A stretch of DNA of 64,000 nt from NCBI GenBank assembly GCA_012271135.1, contig JAAXGZ010000040.1:52953-116952 (forward strand), written 5' to 3'. This document shows positions 34,168 through 43,170 of the stretch, one piece after another. The notes under the pieces are model-generated. The model saw only the letters and a list, made by a program, of their open reading frames with translations, was not told the DNA's origin and did no database searches. The position numbers and the translations under genes were made by a program. Source of the DNA: Caldilineales bacterium. Its GTDB lineage: Bacteria; Chloroflexota; Anaerolineae; Caldilineales; Caldilineaceae. The first letter of the stretch is position 1; each line of letters opens with the position of its first letter.

Positions 34168-35655
34168 CTAGGTATCCAAGGACAGGGTTTCCACCAACTT
34201 GACGTTCTTCAGCGATGAAATCGCCCTTTCGGCGATGGCCCTGATGCGGGTCGTGTTGTAGCTGATGGGCGACAGCGGATGCCGGAAGTCGGGGTCTCTG
34301 TTGAGCAGGTCGGCGACTTCGCCTGGTGCACGGGGTGCGAAGCCTTCGGTTCCCTCCAACAGACTCATGATCTTGGTTGCAAGCTCGGTGGGTTGTTCCC
34401 GCGACGAAGAGGCCCCCGAGGCCTTGAGCGAAGCCGCGTCCTTCCGAATCGACTCCACGTAGGAACCGGTGAATTGCCTGGATGGCAGCAGCGCCAGCAT
34501 GTCCGGATCGTGGTTGAACATCGTGGCGATTTCGCGGGTCTTTCGGGGTTCCTCGCCGTCAAGGCCGTACAGCAGCCGCATCACCGTCCGGTCGGGTTCC
34601 GGCAGTTTGTCCACCTGTTCGTCAATGTTGCCGATGACTTCCTGTTTCAGGGCCTCGCCTTCGGGGGACTCCGTCCGATCGTCCGACAGGAGTTCGTGCT
34701 GATCCCTTTCCTCGTCGTCGACAAACGCGTCCAGGCTGGACGGGGACTGCCGTCCGTACGTCTGAAGTTCCTTGACGTTTTCCTCGACTCTTCTCAGGAG
34801 TTCCCGGTCTGTGGCCGAGGCCTGTTCCCCACCGCCCCGGAGCCTGGCCACAACATCCTCCATGCCGGACTCCGCCGCCAGCAACCGGAGGGCAACCTCG
34901 CTCACGGTGGGTTCCCGCCCCAGTTGATTCTGCAACTCCTCGGCCGCGACGCGGAAGTGGCGGATCTCGGCGCGCTTGTGTACGGGCAGGCGAATGGTTC
35001 GGTCCTGGTTGGCGATGGCCTGCTGGACAGCCTGCCGGATCCAGTAGACAGCATAGGTGGACAGGACTGTCGTGCGGTTCAGGTCGAACTTGGCAATGGC
35101 CTTGAGGAAGCCCAGATTGCCCTCCTGTTCCAAGTCGCTGAGCGTCATGGAGTTCAACGAGGACCGGTATTGTTGGCACACTCTGAGCACGAGACCCCGA
35201 TTGCGCGTCAGAAGGGTTGATTCGGCTTCCGACTTCTTGGCGACAAGCAGTTCCTTGGCGGTCTTGTCGGGCGCGTCTGGATTGGCCTCCAGCCATGCCT
35301 GGGCCTCCATGCCTTCCTGGACGGCACACAGGAGTTGGGTTGTCTCCTCTCGGCTAAGCAGCCGGTCCTCGGCGTTTTCCTGAAGACTGACGATGTCTTC
35401 GATGTCCTCTGCAATGGCCTGGACTTCCAGGCCTTCTTCCGACTCCACATCCTCGGCGGCCGCGTCGGCGTCGGAGAGCGTGATGCCGCGGTGGTGCAAC
35501 TCGTCCATCAGCCAGATGAACAAGTGGTCCTCAAGGTACAGATCCAGGCCCAGATCCGTGCACTGTTCCTCCAGCCACGCCAAACTGAGCGATGTCGCCG
35601 TCACACCGTCGAGCAGACGGACCAGCGGGGCGAAGCGTTCGGAAGTCACGGTCAT
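34168..35655 (-). CDS. Sigma-70 family RNA polymerase sigma factor with duplicated region 4-like units
   Basis: The 495-residue protein has an acidic N-terminal part (1-130). Region 2 (about 151-223) carries GNLGFLKAIAKFDLN, STYAVYWIRQAV and RTIRLPVHKRAE, as in primary-type sigma factors. A region 3-like helix set follows (NQLGREPTVSEVALRL), then region 4.1 (LPEPDRTVMRLLYGLDG). After that come two similar units: residues 373-414 (TREIATMFNHDPDM ... SIRKDAASLKA) and 445-495 (GEVADLLNRDPDF ... TTRIRAIAERAISSLKN). The expected helix-turn-helix seems split and duplicated. It may be an alternative sigma factor. tRNA-Val is encoded just upstream on the same strand. Confidence 0.82.
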   Translation of the reverse strand: MTVTSERFAPLVRLLDGVTATSLSLAWLEEQCTDLGLDLYLEDHLFIWLMDELHHRGITLSDADAAAEDVESEEGLEVQAIAEDIEDIVSLQENAEDRLLSREETTQLLCAVQEGMEAQAWLEANPDAPDKTAKELLVAKKSEAESTLLTRNRGLVLRVCQQYRSSLNSMTLSDLEQEGNLGFLKAIAKFDLNRTTVLSTYAVYWIRQAVQQAIANQDRTIRLPVHKRAEIRHFRVAAEELQNQLGREPTVSEVALRLLAAESGMEDVVARLRGGGEQASATDRELLRRVEENVKELQTYGRQSPSSLDAFVDDEERDQHELLSDDRTESPEGEALKQEVIGNIDEQVDKLPEPDRTVMRLLYGLDGEEPRKTREIATMFNHDPDMLALLPSRQFTGSYVESIRKDAASLKASGASSSREQPTELATKIMSLLEGTEGFAPRAPGEVADLLNRDPDFRHPLSPISYNTTRIRAIAERAISSLKNVKLVETLSLDT

Positions 35656-35746
35656 GGCATTCGAAACGAACAGACGTTCGCGGACGGGCCGGGCTTGGTG
35701 CAAATCGGCAATACAGCCCCGGAACGGAACGGGGAGAGAGAGAATG

Positions 35747-35820
<74 letters not shown>

Positions 35821-35829
35821 GGAATGCGC

Positions 35830-35838
35830 ATTCTAGCA
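35830..35838 (-). promoter_or_regulatory. Extended -10 promoter of tRNA-Val
   Basis: On the - strand TGCTAGAAT gives an extended -10 box whose start site would fall near 35823, three bases before the mature tRNA. No convincing -35 is present. Confidence 0.5.
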
Positions 35839-35881
35839 AACTTGCAACAGGCGTTCAGGGTTGCCGCGGCATAATATCGGT

Positions 35882-36172
35882 ATGCGGATCCATTCCCCTA
35901 CGCACTGCCCGATCTTGGCCCGTCTTCCTGTCAAGCCGCCCCGCGCCCGCGATCTGCCTGCCGGCCGCCATCCGCTGCGGATTCTGCTTGTCTGCCCCTT
36001 GCTGCTGGCGGTTTGCGGTGCCCTGGCCGGACTGGCGGTGCGACCGGTCGTTCCCGATGACCTGACGGTCACCGCCGATAGTTTCTTCCGCAACTTTGTG
36101 TTTGTCTGGCTTGCCGAGGCACTGGAGACTGCGATCTGGGTGTTCTTCAATCTGGCGACACCCGCATCCTAA
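35882..36172 (+). CDS. Small membrane protein, possibly from a leaderless mRNA
   Basis: The 96-residue protein has a basic N terminus, one strong hydrophobic helix (RILLVCPLLLAVCGALAGLAV) broken by no charges, and a second amphipathic hydrophobic C-terminal stretch (NFVFVWLAEALETAIWVFFNLA). No ribosome site precedes the ATG. CATAAT at 35870-35875 sits exactly six bases upstream, where a -10 box for a leaderless transcript would be. I do not recognise a family. It is convergent with the SH3-glycosidase gene. It may be real; the hydrophobic pattern is the main support. Confidence 0.45.
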   Translation: MRIHSPTHCPILARLPVKPPRARDLPAGRHPLRILLVCPLLLAVCGALAGLAVRPVVPDDLTVTADSFFRNFVFVWLAEALETAIWVFFNLATPAS

Positions 36173-36208
36173 AGGGGGCAGGGCCGGCTGCCACCGAAGA
36201 ACGAACGG

Positions 36209-37741
36209 CTATTTTTCCATGGCCTTGAGCGCGTTGTAGACGGGCAGGGGCGTCCAGTCATTGTTGACAATGCCCCATTGGGCCCGTTCGGTCTTGTCCG
36301 CGATGACGCGGAAGTTCATGTTCCACAGGATGGCGGGGCCGGACCAACCCCATGCCTTCATCATCTGAAAGGCTTCGACTGTCCACCGCGCCTGCTCGTC
36401 GAAATCATTGTCGTTGGCGTAACCGTATGCCTCGTGGTAGGCGCCGCCGGCGGCCCAGCCGAACTCGGTCGGCCAGATGGGCAGGCCGACACCGTACTGC
36501 AGCGCGATGTCGCGGTAGCCTTCCATCGTGGAGCGGAAACTCCATGAGTGGTGGGGGTTGTCGCAGGCCCCATTGAAGGTATTGCCCGATTGGACGATCG
36601 CGGCGCACCCGTCCTGCCAACGCACATTGGCCGGCACGTTGTAGCCGCTGGGGTGGGCTCCGATGGCGTCCACATGCCTGGCCAGTCCATTGGCCAGCAT
36701 CTGTTCCAGGTAGGTGAAGTCGTCGACCGCCAGGTTGGGTACGCTGCCGGCCGGCGTCAGCGCCCCGCTGATGACGTACATGGAGGGGCAGGCCGCACGG
36801 ATCGTCTGCGATGACGGAATCAGCAAATTGACATAATCGGCTCCACTCAGAGGGAGATTGCCCCACTCGTAATGGAGATTCTGTTCATTCCAGACCTCGA
36901 TGGCCTTCACTGCCGTGCCGCAATACCGGGTGGCAATGGCGGACATGAAGCTCGCCAGGTCCTGCGGGTCGACCGGGGGGCCGTCCACGGTTGCGTCGTA
37001 GTTGGCTTCCCGGGCCCAACCCGGCGTGGTGACCACGCTGAAGAGGAGGTCAACGTCGCTGTAGGTGGCGCGGCTCACGATCAAATCAAGATCCCGCCAG
37101 TTGTAACTGCCCTGTTCCGGTTCGGTGATGTTCCAGCGAATTTGCTGCTTCAACCAGTTGAACCCGAGGTCCCGCGTCGCCCACATGATGTGATCGACGT
37201 CCACACCGATCATGTGGGCCTGGGTGCCGTACCCGAACTCGATGGGCGGCGGGGCGTCCGGCATGGAGCCGCGCTCCAATGTGGACGGTTGGGGGATGTC
37301 AGCAGAGGCCTGGGGCAGTTCCCTGAAACCGGCCTGTGGTTCCAGTGCCCAGCGTGCGATCCAGGCCGCCGTGCCGTCGAGATCCACCCTGAGCCAATTG
37401 CCGCTGCTGTTTTGCGCGGTTACCCTGACCTGTGCCTGGCCCGGCAGCCGATGTACCAAATGGTAGAGATAATCCGGACCCTCGACTGCCTGGACGGCAA
37501 ACCGCGTCGTGGTGAGTACGCTGAACGGGACGGGCGTCGGTGTCGGCTGGTCGGCCTGTTCAACCGGTTCCGGCTGTTCGGGGGCGGGTTGTTCGGAGGG
37601 TGTCGGCTCCTGTACCGGTGTCGCCGTAGGCAGCGCGGAGTCACGGTCGTCGCTGCCGCGTCCGCAAGCGGCCAGAAATACTGCCAGAAGCAGGGACATA
37701 CACAGGACAACGGGGCGATTGGGCGAGGACGAGGTCTTCAA
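36209..37741 (-). CDS. SH3-like lipoprotein glycoside hydrolase
   Basis: The 510-residue protein has a lipoprotein signal (LLLAVFLAAC, lipid Cys26) and a Pro/Glu/Thr-rich linker to about residue 72. A bacterial SH3-like domain follows (about 75-135, with GNWLRVDLDGTAAWIARWAL), then the same barrel module as the LysM protein (about 166-510). The acid/base Glu286 is in VWNEQN and the nucleophile Glu426 in PTEFGWA. The TTG start at 37741 is preferred since GGAG lies six bases upstream and it places the signal at the N terminus. It follows the GH18-like paralogue by 64 bases on the same strand, so the two are likely co-transcribed. Confidence 0.83.
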   Translation of the reverse strand: MKTSSSPNRPVVLCMSLLLAVFLAACGRGSDDRDSALPTATPVQEPTPSEQPAPEQPEPVEQADQPTPTPVPFSVLTTTRFAVQAVEGPDYLYHLVHRLPGQAQVRVTAQNSSGNWLRVDLDGTAAWIARWALEPQAGFRELPQASADIPQPSTLERGSMPDAPPPIEFGYGTQAHMIGVDVDHIMWATRDLGFNWLKQQIRWNITEPEQGSYNWRDLDLIVSRATYSDVDLLFSVVTTPGWAREANYDATVDGPPVDPQDLASFMSAIATRYCGTAVKAIEVWNEQNLHYEWGNLPLSGADYVNLLIPSSQTIRAACPSMYVISGALTPAGSVPNLAVDDFTYLEQMLANGLARHVDAIGAHPSGYNVPANVRWQDGCAAIVQSGNTFNGACDNPHHSWSFRSTMEGYRDIALQYGVGLPIWPTEFGWAAGGAYHEAYGYANDNDFDEQARWTVEAFQMMKAWGWSGPAILWNMNFRVIADKTERAQWGIVNNDWTPLPVYNALKAMEK

Positions 37742-37805
37742 GGGAATCTCCGGGGAGCGACGATGAATTTGTTTCTTGAGCAGGATTGGGGGCAACTTCC
37801 AAGTA

Positions 37806-40800
37806 TCACTTGGTCATCGCCTTGAGGCTGTTATAGACCGGCAACGGGCTCCAATCGGGGTTCACGATGCCCCATTGTTCCCGTTCGGTGCCCTGGGCAA
37901 TGACACGGAAGTTCAGGTTCCACAGGATGGGTGCCGCCACCCATCCCCAATCCTTCATCATTTGATAGGCTTGGACCGTCCAGGCGGCTTGTTCCTGGTA
38001 GGAATTATCAAGGGCATATCCATAATTCTCATGACCGGGCGGGGAAGCAACCGCCCAGCCAAACTCCGTGGGCCAAATCGGGATGTTTGGATTCACGGCC
38101 GCCACCGCCGCCCGGTACTCTTCCATCGTGCTCCGGAAACTGAACGACCGGTGGGGGCTGTTTCTGTTGCATCCCGCGTCGAAGTTCGCCATCCCCGTGC
38201 CTGCGATAACCGAGCAGTAGTCCTGCACGGTGGCATGAGGTGGAACGTTGTAGCCGCTGGGATGCGCACCTACGGCATCGACGTAGTTGAGCATGCCCAG
38301 TTGAATCATCTGTTTCAGGTATTCAAGGTCGTCAACTGCCAAGACGAAGCCGTCCGACCTCCGGTTGTTGCCGGCCGGTGTCAGCGCTCCGCTGACCACC
38401 AGCATGGATGGGCAGGCGGCACGGATGGCGGCCGAAGCCTCCTTGAGCAATTGGACGTATTCCGCCGCATTGATTGGCTTGTTGCCCCATTCGTAGTGCA
38501 GGTTCTGTTCGTTCCAGACTTCAATGGCCCGGACGGACGATTCGCAGTAGCGGGTGGCTAGGCTTCCCACGAACCGGGCAAAGGTTGCGTTGTCCCTCGG
38601 CGGACCGACCGCGCTCGCGTCAAACCCGGGCTCGCGGGCCCAATCCGGAGCTGCGAGCACGCTCAAGAGGATCGAGACGCCTTGTTGTTGGTCCGCCTCT
38701 GCTCGGATCCAGTCCAGTTGTTCAAAGTTGATGTTTCCCGCCCGGGGTTCGAAGATTTTCCACTGGACCTGCTGCTTGATCCAGTTGAAGCCCAATTGCT
38801 TGGTGGAAAGTATGGCTTGGGAGATGCCCCCATCCAGCATGTGGGCTTGGACCCCGTAGCCCCAAAGTGCCGACGCAGCCGCGGACGGGCTTGCGGCAGG
38901 GGGTTGTACCGGATCCGGTGTAATCGAAATCACCGGCAGTCGGTTGAGGAGCTGGCCGCCCTGAATCCACTCTCTGTTGTCAAGGACCATGATCCATCCA
39001 ACCAAATCGGACTGGAATTCGATTTGGAGCCAGGTGGTTTCCCGGTTGCGGCCAACGATGTCGTACGTTGCACCTTGTATGAGCCCGTCGTCCACGACAT
39101 TGAAGTCACCGGGTAGCCGGTGTGCCCTAATGCTCGATCCCGGTCCCGGTACCAGGATTGGTTTGTCCAGTGTTTGCGCGGTCGGTTCCGTCAGACTTGC
39201 GACGGTCACGGTCCTGATGTCGGAGTCGGGAAACAACTGGTCGCCGATGGCAATAATGGCTTCCACCTGATAGGTACCGGTCTCCTGCAACGGGAAAGCC
39301 TTGCTGGTTTCCTCGATCGGAGCCCAAAGGTGGGCCTTGTCCTCGCCGGCGAGCGAGATGTTGAATTCAACCCGGTACTCGGCAGGGGTCGCCACCAATT
39401 CGGACGGGGCCGACTTGAACTCGGCCACGGCGTCCCAAACCGCCGGGTCGACATCCAGATTGTTCGAAACGTCCAAGACCATGTTCGAAATGTTGTGCCT
39501 GGCCAGGATGCCGAGCTTGGCGCGCAGGGCTGTTGCGTCGCCCACATACACTTTCCGAGAACCAATGGCACCACCCCTGGTGGTAAGCGTGTACTGATGC
39601 AGGATGGGGTCGTAGCGCGGCTCCTCCGCGAGAGTGCTTCGGTCCAACTGCATCATCAGGTTGTCGCCGACCGCATCAACCGCCAGCGAACCCTTCATCA
39701 GGCCAATGGCGGACGAAAACGGCATCATCGCCAGTTGTGTATTGGAAACCCCCACGGAGTCGGCGTGCAGCGCAATGGTCAGCTTGGACCTTGGAATACG
39801 GCCGGTCGCGTACATCAGGAGCGATTCAAAGGGATAGGAGCCGGGCCTGAAGTCCTCCGGATCCAGCGGCATCGGGACCACGACCTGGTCGGCGAATTCG
39901 GCCAGTCCGGCCCAATCGTAGCCCAGGGTGTCCCATTCGGCCTCTGAGACCTGCCGCGGGCGTTCCACCTGGACAATCAGCCTGCGAGTGGGATCGCCCG
40001 CCTTCAACTCGGCCGCCAGCCCGGCCACGAACGCCGTGAAGTTGGGGCCGGCCTCGGGCTGCAGGGAAAGACCTCCGTAGTTCAGGTACACCCCGTGGAA
40101 ACCGAACTCCCTGACCGCATCAAGGATGGAGATGGACTGGTTCTGCAACTGGCCGCCACTGGACAGCATGTTGATGAGAAGGTCGGCCCGCACCGTGCCG
40201 TTGGCTTCCGTGTTGCCGATACCGAGCAGGACCGGTTTGGAGGAGGTGTCAACCGGTGCAATTTCGCCTTCCAGGCCGCCGTCTCCCCTCAGCGTGCTGA
40301 ACGCCACCCCGACCCGATCGACCACTTCATGGGCGGTGCCAGGTGCCGGCAGCTGGTCGGCGTCCATCAACAGCGTCAGGTCCGGAATCAGGGAAATGTC
40401 GTCCTGCACCAGCAACAGGTTGTCGGGCATATGGTCCAACTGGGATTCGATTTGCAGTGCCGACCACACGATCGTCGATGGCACTGTCTGCCATCGGCCA
40501 TCCTTCCATGTGACCAGCTTGAGCCGTTCAAACGCTGTGATCTCTTCCGGAATCGGCATCTGAATGGTGGCGGATTGGCCGGCACTACCCCGGAAATCAA
40601 TCAGGAACAGACTGCTCTTGGCCTTGAGGCCGACCATGCCCAGCGCGTCGACTCCCGCCTGGAACCGGGCGGCATCACCTCGCATGTTTCCCAGATTGTC
40701 CATGGGGACACCGGTGAGGACCACACTGGCGTCGGCGGTCATGTCCTCCGGCAGGAAGATTAAGGCGATACCCCTGGTTTCATCGGTGGTGAGGCCTCCC

Positions 40801-40967
40801 TGCGCGCCAATGTGCGCCCGGTTGTCTCCAAGGTCGGGAAATCCCAATTCCAGGCCCAGACGAGCCGGAAGGTTGAGCGGCGGGAGGATCAGCACGGTCA
40901 CTGCCAGCAGGACCAGCACGACGGTGGAGACCGCGCGAAGCGAACCGTCAAAGAATTCCTTGAACAT
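37806..40967 (-). CDS. Large membrane-anchored GH18-like / glycosidase fusion protein
   Basis: The 1053-residue protein begins with an uncleaved-looking membrane helix (residues about 11-30). A beta-rich region follows (40-240), then a GH18-like barrel (about 244-515). Where chitinases have DxxDxDxE it reads GFHGVYLNYGGL (289-300), so the catalytic acids are missing there. A beta region and an SH3-like part (about 640-690) lead to the C-terminal glycosidase module (702-1053) with Glu820 in VWNEQN and Glu968 in PTEFGWA. It is the first gene of a pair with the SH3 lipoprotein. The GH18-like part may bind glycans rather than cut them; the C-terminal barrel looks active. Confidence 0.8.
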   Translation of the reverse strand: MFKEFFDGSLRAVSTVVLVLLAVTVLILPPLNLPARLGLELGFPDLGDNRAHIGAQGGLTTDETRGIALIFLPEDMTADASVVLTGVPMDNLGNMRGDAARFQAGVDALGMVGLKAKSSLFLIDFRGSAGQSATIQMPIPEEITAFERLKLVTWKDGRWQTVPSTIVWSALQIESQLDHMPDNLLLVQDDISLIPDLTLLMDADQLPAPGTAHEVVDRVGVAFSTLRGDGGLEGEIAPVDTSSKPVLLGIGNTEANGTVRADLLINMLSSGGQLQNQSISILDAVREFGFHGVYLNYGGLSLQPEAGPNFTAFVAGLAAELKAGDPTRRLIVQVERPRQVSEAEWDTLGYDWAGLAEFADQVVVPMPLDPEDFRPGSYPFESLLMYATGRIPRSKLTIALHADSVGVSNTQLAMMPFSSAIGLMKGSLAVDAVGDNLMMQLDRSTLAEEPRYDPILHQYTLTTRGGAIGSRKVYVGDATALRAKLGILARHNISNMVLDVSNNLDVDPAVWDAVAEFKSAPSELVATPAEYRVEFNISLAGEDKAHLWAPIEETSKAFPLQETGTYQVEAIIAIGDQLFPDSDIRTVTVASLTEPTAQTLDKPILVPGPGSSIRAHRLPGDFNVVDDGLIQGATYDIVGRNRETTWLQIEFQSDLVGWIMVLDNREWIQGGQLLNRLPVISITPDPVQPPAASPSAAASALWGYGVQAHMLDGGISQAILSTKQLGFNWIKQQVQWKIFEPRAGNINFEQLDWIRAEADQQQGVSILLSVLAAPDWAREPGFDASAVGPPRDNATFARFVGSLATRYCESSVRAIEVWNEQNLHYEWGNKPINAAEYVQLLKEASAAIRAACPSMLVVSGALTPAGNNRRSDGFVLAVDDLEYLKQMIQLGMLNYVDAVGAHPSGYNVPPHATVQDYCSVIAGTGMANFDAGCNRNSPHRSFSFRSTMEEYRAAVAAVNPNIPIWPTEFGWAVASPPGHENYGYALDNSYQEQAAWTVQAYQMMKDWGWVAAPILWNLNFRVIAQGTEREQWGIVNPDWSPLPVYNSLKAMTK

Positions 40968-41444
40968 GCAGGAGGGTCCGTGGGGTTGGGGGAGTCGCGG
41001 ATGGAGGAAGCCGGCCTGGATGGCTACATGTCGAAACTGCCGGCCGGTCCCGGGGGCCTTGACGGGCCTCAGGGTTCTGAACAGGCAGCTCTGTCACGAG
41101 GGTGGAACTGTAGCCGGTGGCAGCCGATGGTCAGTCTGTGGCGGACGTTGAGCGGCGGGTCATTGGCCAATGCAGGACATTATATAGCCGCGATCCGGGC
41201 CGAGTCCGGTGCCGACCCTCAGTGCACGGTGCACGACGGATTGGGATTGCCTCGGCCGAACGGTCCCCCCGACATGTTTGCCTACGCAGTGTACCCAAGT
41301 TTCGCGGCGTTCAACCCTTGGGTCCGACCGGTCACCGCCAAGCAACTTGACTCCCCAGCTTGAGGTTGCATACACTCACCGCAAGCGCGGCGGCTGAATG
41401 CCTGCGTTACCCACAGTCTGCGCCAGATAGGAGATTCCAGATCC
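40968..41444. other. Divergent intergenic region with candidate promoters both ways
   Basis: This 477-base gap separates the large glycosidase (-) from the SWIM mini-protein (+). On the - strand TATAAT occurs at 41184-41179, about 210 bases before the glycosidase start, without a clear -35. On the + strand a good promoter lies at 41347-41376. No gene or structured RNA is recognised. Confidence 0.5.
41347..41376 (+). promoter_or_regulatory. Promoter of the SWIM mini-protein gene
   Basis: TTGACT (41347-41352) and TACACT (41371-41376) are 18 bases apart. The leader to the ATG at 41445 would be about 60 bases. Confidence 0.6.
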
Positions 41445-41699
41445 ATGTACTCCGCCGAAAGTCGCATCATCAAGGCCCGACAGTACTTTGAGGAGCGTGA
41501 TGAGCGAATTCGCGTGGAGTCGCTAAGGTGCACGTTTGAGGGGGAACACTCCAGTCATGTGATCGAATACGAAAATCACTTGTGGAAGTGCGACTGCGAA
41601 GAGTTCCTGAGAACGTTTGTCTGTGCCCATGTCATGGCTATCGAGAAGACCTTGGGAGCCGGTGTTTCTCCGGCCGTGAAACCGGAAGCTGTTTCCTGA
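41445..41699 (+). CDS. SWIM zinc-finger mini-protein
   Basis: The 84-residue protein contains WKCDCEEFLRTFVCAHVMAI, which fits the SWIM pattern C-x-C-x(n)-C-x-H that binds one zinc and contacts DNA or protein. The preceding residues (SLRCTFEGEHSSHVIEYENH) form the expected beta strands. Most SWIM domains are parts of larger proteins such as SWI/SNF helicases or transposases; here it stands alone. It has its own promoter and is followed by ugd. The function is unknown; a small regulator or adaptor is possible. Confidence 0.75.
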   Translation: MYSAESRIIKARQYFEERDERIRVESLRCTFEGEHSSHVIEYENHLWKCDCEEFLRTFVCAHVMAIEKTLGAGVSPAVKPEAVS

Positions 41700-41838
41700 T
41701 CCCCGCGCGTGCCGGCGGGGTTCCGGAGCTGGTGAGCAGACGCGGGCTGTCTCCCGGGGAATTGAACTGCGTCAACGTCCGCGCCCCTGATTCAAAGCCG
41801 GTAACGGAACGGTCCGCCACCGGTTTGGCACTGAGCTG

Positions 41839-43170
41839 ATGGCCCGCATCTCCATTGTCGGAACCGGTTACGTCGGGTTGGTGGCGGCAGCCTGTTTCGC
41901 AGACCTTGGCAACCGGGTGGTCTGTGTCGACATCGACGCAGACAAGATCGCCGCGCTGCAGAGTGGAAAGGTACCCATATGGGAGCCCGGTTTGCAGGAA
42001 CTGGTCGCGCGCAACACTGCCGCCGAGCGTCTGTTCTTTACCACCGACTATCGAGATGGGCTAGCGGGATCACAGTTCATCTTTTTGTGCGTGGACACGC
42101 CGTCGTTTGGCGACGGACGTCCCGACATGCGGCGGGTGGAGGCGGCAGTCACCTCCATCGCGGCATCCGTAACCCACCCGGTGGTCCTGGTCAACAAGAG
42201 CACGGTTCCTGTTGGGACCGGCGAATGGGTCGAGGAGCGGCTGGCCTCGGGCCGGCTTGCCGGAAGTCCCGTGTCGGTGGCCAGCTGCCCGGAGTTTCTG
42301 CGCGAGGGCTCGGCAGTCCAGGACTTCATGCATCCGGATCGCATCGTGATTGGCTGCCCCTTGCCGGATGTGGCCCGCCGGGTGGCTGATCTCCACAAGC
42401 CGCTGGCGGCGCCGTTGGTGTTCACGGACTTGCGCACCGCCGAATTGATCAAGTTCGCCAGCAACGGCTATCTGGCCACGCGCATCAGCTTTGTCAACCA
42501 CATTGCCCGGCTGTGCGAAGCCACCGGGGTGGATGTTCAGGATGTGGCGCGGGGCATGGCCCTGGACAGTCGCATCGGCGATGGATTCCTATCCCCGGGC
42601 CTTGGATTCGGTGGCAGTTGTTTTCCCAAGGACCTGCGGGCGCTCAGGTATCTGGGCCACAGCCATGGGATCGACACTGCCCTGCCGGACGCGGTCCTGT
42701 CCATCAACTGTGCGGCCCGTGCATGGGTGCCGGAACAGGTACGGGCGCTGTTGGGGGACGGCGTACACGGAGCCGCGGTGGGCCTGCTCGGCCTGGCCTT
42801 CAAGCCGGGCACCGACGACCTGCGCGAAGCACCGGCGATGGACATTGCCAGGGAATTGCAACACGCGGGCTGCACAGTCAGAGCATACGATCCGGCTGCA
42901 CTGGACAAGGCCTCGGCACTCCTGCCGGACCTGGTACCAGCCCGCAACGCATGGGAACTGGCCGAGGAAGCCGATGTTCTCGTGATTTGCACCGAATGGA
43001 ACGAGTTCCGGCACCTGGACATGAAGCGCATCGCATCGGTTATGCGACGCCGGATTCTGCTGGACGGACGCGGTATTTGCGATCCAGAGGCCATGCGGAA
43101 ACTGGGCTTCGTCTTTCGCGGAATTGGCCGTGGCCAAGCCTGGGAGCGGGGGGCCGGACAGCGTGCTTAG
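41839..43170 (+). CDS. ugd: UDP-glucose 6-dehydrogenase
   Basis: The enzyme oxidises UDP-glucose twice to UDP-glucuronate, a precursor for capsule, glycolipid or wall polymers. The 443-residue protein has the NAD motif ISIVGTGYVGLVAAACFADLG (shown to its conserved end), the VDTP motif, the helix ending in KFASNGYLATRISFVN, and the catalytic Cys in GFGGSCFPKDLRAL. A close alternative is UDP-ManNAc dehydrogenase, but the GGSCFPKD context fits Ugd. Its last eight bases overlap acpS. Confidence 0.92.
   Translation: MARISIVGTGYVGLVAAACFADLGNRVVCVDIDADKIAALQSGKVPIWEPGLQELVARNTAAERLFFTTDYRDGLAGSQFIFLCVDTPSFGDGRPDMRRVEAAVTSIAASVTHPVVLVNKSTVPVGTGEWVEERLASGRLAGSPVSVASCPEFLREGSAVQDFMHPDRIVIGCPLPDVARRVADLHKPLAAPLVFTDLRTAELIKFASNGYLATRISFVNHIARLCEATGVDVQDVARGMALDSRIGDGFLSPGLGFGGSCFPKDLRALRYLGHSHGIDTALPDAVLSINCAARAWVPEQVRALLGDGVHGAAVGLLGLAFKPGTDDLREAPAMDIARELQHAGCTVRAYDPAALDKASALLPDLVPARNAWELAEEADVLVICTEWNEFRHLDMKRIASVMRRRILLDGRGICDPEAMRKLGFVFRGIGRGQAWERGAGQRA

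Noticed and set aside
34168..35655. Reading the sigma-factor gene as the primary sigma factor rpoD
   Set aside because: Region 2 is close to primary sigma factors, but region 4 is rearranged and the N-terminal region is atypical. It is kept as an alternative or divergent sigma factor without a symbol.
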